Positions 57,202 to 64,000 of a stretch of 64,000 nt of DNA are shown here, one piece after another (position 1 is the first letter of the stretch; each line of letters opens with the position of its first letter). Source of the stretch: Chelydra serpentina (lineage: Eukaryota > Chordata > Testudines > Chelydridae); assembly GCA_037349315.1 (NCBI GenBank), contig JBAIAC010000006.1:54618501-54682500 (forward strand), in the 5' to 3' direction. The notes beneath the pieces are model-generated. The model was not told where the DNA came from and ran no database searches. It saw nothing but the letters and a program-made list of their open reading frames with translations. A program made the position numbers and the translations under genes.

Positions 57202-58978
57202 ATGTAGGCCTTTCGGGAATTAAGATATGGTGGCTCCTGTAATTTTGTTTATGGCTAAAATCTCTGCTCTTAAACTTCTGAAAAATATAGACTGTTTCAA
57301 TAAAAAAGGATGTAGAAAAACCCAATTATTTTGAATACCTTTTTGCTGTTGTCTCCTGTTTGAGGAAGGTTAGAAATTTAGGAAGTATATCCTTTAATGT
57401 GCTGCTAGTACCATGTAAAATATGTTCTTGTTTTCTTAATGCAATGTTATTTTCTCATACCCATCTCCCCCTCCTCTACTTGTCACTTGTACACTATCAG
57501 TAAGAGACAGATATGCAGTTGGCCTTAGGATTTTGGAGGAGATTAAGTGATTTCCTCTCCCTCCCCTCGCCCCCCCCCAATATTTTATTCCTATTGTAAA
57601 CAAATAAGCAAAGGACTGCCATCAGGCTCTTGTGCTGCAAAGAAGGAAAGCAGCCTCTTACACTGGCACCTTTGCATAATTGTCAGTCTGGGCTTTTTTT
57701 ATTTTTTCATTCTACATACAATTTTGGACATGTTTGCTTTTGGCTATTGTTATGTGATTGTTGTAATCGGCAGAAGACTAGATATAACTGTCCAGTACCT
57801 TGAAACCTGACAATGAGCAAGCTTGCCTTGGCTGAGTGCAAAGCTTAAGTTAAGGAGCCTGCAGTATACTGTTGAATGTCATTTTAGCATTCAACTTATT
57901 TTTAATTGTTGTTCAGTAATATATGATATGAACCATGAGTTCAGTGATACCATGCAAATTTTAAAATGTGTATAATCAGAAGTATGAATATGCCATTGTA
58001 AATTGCTATTTCACCTGCTGAATTTACTGTGCATTGTCAACTGTGCATGAAGATTGGTCAAGAAAAGTTGAAAATGGAAAATGCGTAAGAGATCTACTTT
58101 TTCCCCCCAAGAAATTATTACAATATGCTTTAGCTATGTGCAGAGATCTTGAATTGTCAAACTAACTAGCTTGGTCCAGCACGTAAAGTCAATTCACCTT
58201 TGATTTCTTAGATGTGTGTGTATATATGTATCTCATACTTGTACTAAGCCTGTACTCTGTTGCATTCAGATATTCAAATACTATCAAACAGTTTTACAAA
58301 CAGTAATGTCAAATATATTACACAAGTCAAGGCATGTTCTGGTTGTTGAGATGAGGGGATTGTTAAACTAAAATTGTAATAGGCTTGAATCATCCCAGTA
58401 GCAAAACTGTTTTATACTTTTGTCTCCTATACTGCATTAATACATTATAGTTCTAGTTATTGCTAATATTAGTGATATATTAAAGGTACAGCAAGCTAAC
58501 TACATAATGCCACGTGACATCTCATACATGTTTTTGCCTTACAGTATTATACCTTAACTGTTTTGGTTATGCTGTGAATCTTTTGCCTTTTTAATTTCTA
58601 CCAAAACAAGTCAAACAAAAAACCCACACATTTTTTATAAATGTGTGAAACTTACTTTTTGGTTCAGTTTACATGCATATAAAAACAGAAACTTTGAAAC
58701 AGAGTTGTTACACAAACATACTTGTCACAGACACAGAAGCAAAGAAATAAAGTTAAGGCACATACCATTACATGTTCTCTCCTCTTCCACCCCCATGCAC
58801 AAATCCGAAATTATCACAGCATCCATATGCTCCATACCACAATCTTATCAAACTACTCCCTCAACCATCCCTACTGCATAACGCTATCATCAAACTGCTA
58901 CCACCCAACAATATAAGATATGGATGTTTGGTGTAGTTGTTTGCTAAAAAGGGTGCCAGAAGGCATTGTAGATTAACA
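57202..58978. other. intronic AT-rich DNA, nothing recognised
   Basis: No exon or transposon ends. 58780-58915 is CA/AT-rich and opens chance frames. Confidence 0.45.
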
Positions 58979-59050
58979 GTATCAGGGGGGTAGCTGTGTT
59001 AGTCTGGATCTGTAGAAGCGACAAAGAGTCCTGTGGCAACTTATAGACCA
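58979..59050 (-). mobile_element. Penelope-like terminal fragment
   Basis: GGGGGGTAGCTGTGTTAGTC and GTAGAAGCGACAAAGAGTCC match the left arm of the 27.9-kb hairpin. Only about 70 bp remain. Confidence 0.75.
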
Positions 59051-59219
59051 AAAATTCATCCAGAGACAAATTTCAGACACTTGCAAGTAAACATTTATTA
59101 TTCAGAACGAAACAAACTACATATGAAAGTCAAAGGGCGTAATACATTTGCACTTTAGTAAATTTCCCACATTGAAAAACTGATTGGGGGGGGGAGCAAG
59201 GGGAAGGGAATTTATGCTA

Positions 59220-59516
59220 CAGTGAAACCCCACTATAATGCGAATTTGGTTGTAACGTGGGGCAAGTCTGGCCCCGGCTGCTGCGACTGGCGTGGGGCGA
59301 GTCTGGCAGGCACAGGGTGTTGCGGATCCATGCCCCAGCGGCTGCGGCAGGAGCGACTCTCCCTGCAGCCCTAGCGTGACCCTGGGGTTCTTGCCGTCCT
59401 GCTCGAGCAAACCCCTTGCTTCTGAATACAGTGGAACCCTGCTATAACGCGACCCCGCATTTACCGCGATAGAATTTTTTGGACCCCAATTATCGCGTTA
59501 TAGCGGGGTTCCATTG
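59220..59516. mobile_element. Tigger/pogo-like element(s) with an 88-bp compact copy at the right end
   Basis: Outer ends CAGTGAAACCCCACTATAAT and the complement ATAGCGGGGTTCCATTG are flanked by TA. A second left end, CAGTGGAACCCTGCTATAAC, lies at 59429, also after TA. It pairs with the same right end to give an 88-bp, nearly palindromic unit (59429-59516). The 59260-59400 stretch is GC-rich. Confidence 0.82.
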
Positions 59517-59518
59517 TA

Positions 59519-60591
59519 CATACTAAGCTCATTTCAGAATGCAAGCTTAGTGTGTCACAACCAGCACCTTTATAATTTTTCTTCAGCTTCCCCATCCAGT
59601 ACTAGAAACATCTAGATAACTCATCAGCACCTTAGTGGAGCTGTATGGTTAGCACAAGCTGAGTAAATGCACATTGCGTCATTTTTATGCCTTGAATAAG
59701 CAGCTTCTGTAATATAAAACAAGTAGACAAAGTACTAAAGTATTTTAAAGTGAAGAAATGGCAAAGTTAAGATAGCAGCTACACATTTATCTTTTCACAT
59801 GGAAAATGTTGTGAATTTTCAGAGGTTGCATGCTTGTTTTTAAAAATAATCCTAGAAAAAAGCAATAAGTAGCAGCCACCCATACCGCCTATGTTGAGTA
59901 GTAATTAATGTTCAGTAAACATCAATCAGGCTTTATTTAGTTAGCACAAACATTTGACGCTTGCACATGTGAACTGCAGCTATCTTTCTTTCAGAAGACT
60001 GAGGAATTGTTAACATTTTCATACGCTTCTAATTTGGCCAAATTACAATGTTTTTACAAAGAAACAGGAACTGTTCCTCTACCAAATTCAGTTTTCTTAT
60101 TTCTACCTGTTAGTGCACTAATGTCTTTCTTTTTTTCCCCTTTAAAAAAAACAAACAAACCTTATTTGTAATAGGAAATGTGTTCTTAGTCACTATCATT
60201 CTAAAATGTGGATCAGCCTTTTTTAAGGTAATTTTTAAAGGGGGGAAAAGGGGAAACTTTCAGGCAGATACTGGGCCTGGAAATTTCATCCTGAAATGTG
60301 AAAGATCCCAAGTTTTTAGCCACTGAAAAAGGGGGATTGAGGTTGGAAACACTTAGATGAGTGTACTCTGGCAGTCAGATTTAGGTTATTAATTTGTCTG
60401 TATCAGAACAATGAAAAACCGATTTCAGTGTATGTGTAGTATATAATAGGAAAAGTTATTAACTTTCTTAATTCAAATATATGTATTCAGAGTGCTAAAA
60501 TTCATATTTCTGGGTTTGGTGAAATGTATAACAGTGTCAAAATACATTACAATTTCTGTCAAGACTACAACTATATTAATTTTTTTTCCAG
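59519..60591. other. intronic DNA before SENP6 exon 7
   Basis: AT-rich; no repeat recognised. Ends in the T-rich acceptor tract of exon 7. Confidence 0.5.
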
Positions 60592-60662
60592 AAAAGAATA
60601 TCCCCCTCATTTTCAGAAGATAGAAATTGACTCTATTAGATTACCTCGGCCTCATTTGATGG
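60592..60662 (+). CDS. SENP6: SENP6 coding exon 7 (71 bp), last in window
   Basis: The acceptor is a T run ending TTTTCCAG and the donor is GTAGGT. The first base completes Arg, 23 codons follow and a single G is left. The peptide KEYPPHFQKIEIDSIRLPRP matches KEYPPH.QK.EI...RL.R of human SENP6. The human protein continues with a basic stretch and a proline-rich segment; none of these was found downstream, so the next exon is probably beyond 64000. The 3' end of this exon (PRPHLM) differs from the human residues more than the 5' end does. Confidence 0.9.
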
Positions 60663-62664
60663 GTAGGTATCCTTAGCGTTTCATGTACTTTAAACTAGGA
60701 AGTAAGTCTTTATTTTTTTTAAATAAAAAACTGCTTTGAACGTGTCTGTGCCAAATTCTATAATCACACCTGTGTGAATCTGTAGTATATCCATTGATAT
60801 CAATAGGATTACTCTGTATTTATACAGGTGTGTATGAAGCTGAATTTGGCCCTTTATATGAACTGAATTATGGAGTACATGCTGTCATATTATTGTGAAT
60901 TTCAAATTAGATCTCAATTTTTACAAGGTGAACTCAAGTGGTTGAAATGGTATTTCTGTAACACTGCGAAAGTATAGTGTATGATGTATCAGACAAGTAA
61001 GAATCCCTGCACTGAAGAGCTTAGCTGTGTACAATGCAAAAGAGAATGGCAAAATGTCTTTGTAGCTTTATATTCTTCATGGAGCCACATCTTGAAGAAG
61101 CAGGAGACTAAGGGATGGATGTGTTTTTTAGTTAACTATATTAGTAATTGTTTTGTACTAGCACCCAGAGTTAAAACTCCACCCAGAGTTAAAATCTCGC
61201 TGTACTAAGGGGCTGTACAAAGAAGTAGGAAGATTTGAACTGTGCCCCGTAGAGCTTGCAGCCTAACTTTGAAACAAGACTCAACTAGTAGCAGCCCAAC
61301 AAACTGGGGGTGGGCGGGAAGTTGAGAATCAACAACTGATTACCCTGATTCTTAGTCCGAGTCCAGATTAGACTGGGGGCTGCTCTATCACCAGCTGACT
61401 CTTAGGGACCGTATGCCAGCTGGGATGAGTTTGAGTACATTGCACTTTAGCCATGTTCCCTCTCTATTTTTGACTCACCCCTCCAACTTAGGGGTGAAGG
61501 GAATGTGGTGTGGGAGCTGGTGATTAGACCTGTCTCTGTGCCTGATGTGGACTTCCCCATATCAGGGGAATTCTCAGTAGGCAACTGTCAGGTGTTTGTT
61601 CCCTTTGCACTGTATAGGCAACTTAATGGGAGTAGAACAGGGCAGAGTATATGCCCTAAAGTATTGGTTGTGGCCCCTTAAACTTTTTGAAATAATATTC
61701 AGCCCACAGGCTGAAAAGGCAGGATGCTACTCAATTAGGAAGAGAATCCAGACTAATAGTAACTATTGTTAAAGTATTTTTTCATGCCTTGAAAATGTTT
61801 TATGAGTTAATTCAACAAACAAAAACCTAGGCGTACTAACACTTCAAGAGACAATAAACTCCATGTAGATAACTTGAAATATAAATTGCAAGGTCTATGT
61901 AAAACTTATTAGCTATAGCAAACTTAGAGCTGAAAAAAGAAGATGGTTTTACTTCCTAAATATGCACACTTTTCTGAAAAATCTACATATTTCATGGCTG
62001 GTAACTCTTTAAAAAGCTTTGTATTTCTCAATGATTTACCTTTTGTGCATGCTGGTGTATATGTTTAGTGTCCTGAGACTGAGTGTAACAGATATCATGA
62101 TGCTTCTTAATGGATGGATAATATTAAAGGAAATGCATAAGGAGAAACCAGGAGTTGTAAAATATGAGAAAAGAGGAAAAGGAGGAGTGTCAGATACTTG
62201 AATGTCAAAAGTGGTGGATAAATCAAGAAGTACCCTTTCAGTTTGGCTAAGAGGAGTTTGTCCGAGACCTGGGTGAAAATGATTTGCTGGAGAGAAGAGA
62301 ATAGATATCAAATTGAAGGGTGTTGGTCAGTTGCTGCCAGAACTTCCTATGTGCCAGGAGGGGAGAAAGCACTCAGATGCTTGGAGATAAAGGGGAGGAG
62401 GAAGATAGCACAGTATATGGAGTTCCCAAGTAAAGTCACGGAAGACTGACCAGATGAATTAAAATCCCATTCAAAGACATAAGTCTGCTGACAGAGGAGT
62501 GCTATATTAAGAATTGGAAGATCAGTGGATTTAAGTATTGTGTCCTGTACTTTAACCCCACCCACCCAAATGCTCAGTCAAATGAAACTTGTCTTGACAG
62601 CAGTTTGAATTCTGTGGCCCACATTGGGAATATTCGTACAGTAAGCATTTTGGGGCAGGGATTG
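60663..62664. other. intronic DNA after SENP6 exon 7
   Basis: No further exon found. 61150-61330 (CACCCAGAGTTAAA repeated twice, then AAGGGGCTGTACAAAG) looks like an old SINE fragment but could not be assigned. Confidence 0.4.
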
Positions 62665-63310
62665 TTTACATAGCAATGCAGGAATTGCCATACTGCATCA
62701 GACCACTGGTTTGAATACCCCAGTATCTTGTCTCCAATAGTGACCAGCACCACATGCTTCAGATACCGACAATAGGCACATCTCTGGTGCTCACTCTCCA
62801 AGGGTGCATACTCCTGATTCTTAATAGTTAGGAATTGGTGGAAGTCCTTTAACATGAAGTTTTATATCCCTTCTAAAAATTCTTAGTATTTACTGTTTTG
62901 GGTATTCTTCATATAAATGTCCAGTCTCTGTTTTACTTTTGCGAAGTTCTTGGCCTCAGTGAAATTCTGTGGCAATGAGTTCTGCCATCTAATTATGCTA
63001 AGTGTGAGAAAGTATTTTCTGTAATGAAATATGAATTTACCACCTTTCAGTTTCACAGAATGACCATTTGTTCTTAAGAAGGAAAGAGTAGAAGCTCCTG
63101 ATCCATCATCTTCTTACCATTCACTACTTTTACATCTTATCACATCCTCCCTCATTTCTCCTCTCTAAACTCTAAAGTAATGAATCTCTCTTTTCAATGT
63201 TAGCTCATATCTGAGTTTTTTCCATGCTCCTAATTTGTCTCTTCTATCATCTGAGTCCCTGCTGATTTTGCAATATCCTTTTTTGAGATGGAGCAACCAA
63301 TACCATACGA
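62665..63310 (-). mobile_element. CR1 LINE 3' portion, old antisense copy
   Basis: The + strand GCCATACTGCATCAGACC, CCCAGTATCTTGTCTCC and AGTGACCAGCACCA is a diverged reverse complement of the tail at 40160-40250. Further along, GGCAATGAGTTCTGCC and TTTTGAGATGGAGCAACCA match reversed interior text of the same subfamily. No open frame survives. Confidence 0.8.
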
Positions 63311-64000
63311 CTAGAATCCTGATCTGTGTTCCCAATACCCAATACAGTTTTGTAACTACAAAGCCTTTTGGACTTGAAGCCACCTTGCAGGCCACAAGGA
63401 CTGGTAGCCCTTCTAAGATGACAGTTATCTGGGGCAGGACGTAGAGAATGGAAAGGATAAAACATGTAGCAACTAATGTAGAATTTTAATAATTCTACAT
63501 TAGTACATAGAAATAAGTACATATCATTTGTTGATGTATGATGTATGTTAGAAGGGAGGAACTACAGTAAGATGGTAGCTAGAGGCATGGTGACTCTGAA
63601 TGAGGGAGAGTCACTATATCACAGTTGGGACCTGGCCCCTCATCACGAACAGGGACTGATTGAAGGGCTCTGCCTAGAATAGGAAACTTCTCCCAGGCAG
63701 CAGGGTCTCAACACTGGGACCAGGAGCATATCTTCAGACATTTCGTGTTTGATTTGTGTTTGTGAATTTATTTTTTGTTTGATAAGATTGAGGTTTTTGT
63801 TTTTGCAATCTGCCACTTACCTATGGCTCATCGCATCCCACCTCATCGTAACATCTGTTGTCATCCTTCTTCCTTCTCCTTCTCTCTCCGCCCCACCCCC
63901 GCCTTCTCCACCTGCCTTCCTGGTTACAATCATCCCTCTGCTGTTCCCACCACCTCTGCCTACTCCTCTTCCCTTTTACACCCCAATCTCCTCCCTCTTC
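63311..64000. other. intronic DNA with pyrimidine-rich end
   Basis: 63850-64000 is a strongly C/T-biased stretch (CCTTCTCC, CCACCCCCGCC). It could precede an acceptor but no AG-bounded exon with SENP6 text follows inside the window. Confidence 0.4.

Larger units (their letters stand above)
16767..64000 (+). other. SENP6: SENP6 gene body, partial (coding exons 2-7 with introns)
   Basis: Six exons on the + strand join in frame as N-terminal SENP6. SENP6 is a nuclear cysteine protease of the ULP/SENP family that shortens SUMO2/3 chains; its catalytic domain is C-terminal and is not in the window. The first recognised exon begins inside a codon, so a start-codon exon must lie upstream; no CpG-rich first exon is visible from 1 to 16766, which is therefore probably intron 1. 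Intron sizes are about 10.8, 1.6, 12.7, 11.4 and 6.8 kb. Exon numbers assume a single upstream coding exon. The last exon ends inside a codon, so the gene continues beyond the window; no further exon was found between 60663 and 64000. Confidence 0.88.

Noticed and set aside
1..64000. A novel bacterial-type system, CRISPR array, or integrated virus
   Set aside because: All recognised coding text is SENP6 exons or eukaryotic transposons; the tandem repeats lack spacer structure and no viral gene was seen.

Overview
The window is vertebrate nuclear DNA, AT-rich and dense in retroelements. It carries about 44 kb of the 5' half of a single gene on the + strand, plus a long stretch of what is probably its first intron. 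Six short exons (16767-16860, 27685-27748, 29373-29515, 42264-42365, 53753-53773, 60592-60662) have AG acceptors and GT donors and join in one continuous frame across all five junctions. The joined protein reads as the N-terminal region of SENP6, the SUMO-specific protease that trims SUMO2/3 chains. The match rests on memory of the family: [41 protein letters not shown] and LDRKERKEYPPH occur in the expected order. The start-codon exon and the catalytic domain lie outside the window. One exon is only 21 nt.

The repeats point to a reptile, most likely a cryptodire turtle: many CR1 LINEs, a tRNA-derived SINE with a CR1-like tail (Cry/tortoise Pol III type), Penelope-like elements, short elements with 3-bp target duplications (Harbinger/Chompy-like), Tigger/pogo-like elements with TA duplications, and hAT remnants. 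No bacterial or viral gene set, CRISPR array or rRNA gene is present. The other reading frames are transposon remnants or chance openings.

Layout. 1-16766 (probably intron 1): CR1, several short DNA transposons, a Tigger-like element carrying a 9 x 24 bp minisatellite, and a decayed RTE-like LINE. 16861-27684: a 3.3-kb RTE-like LINE whose 5' half is inverted (twin priming) between perfect 11-bp duplications, then a hAT element and a MIR-like SINE. 27749-29372: an almost perfect 92-bp-arm inverted repeat made from two Penelope-like 3' ends, less than 200 bp after a splice donor. 29516-42263: a second, inverted Tigger-like copy, another Penelope-like inverted pair, a long antisense CR1 with an esterase-like ORF1, and a sense CR1. 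42366-53752: a run of three Harbinger-like elements and a long composite CR1 with nested insertions. 53774-60591: a Penelope-like GIY-YIG remnant and short DNA transposons. 60663-64000: an old CR1 fragment.

The genes do not form an operon or system: there is one host gene and a layered record of insertions into its introns. The most unusual structures are the Penelope-like hairpins, the twin-primed LINE and the end-to-end insertions of short transposons that share one target triplet.
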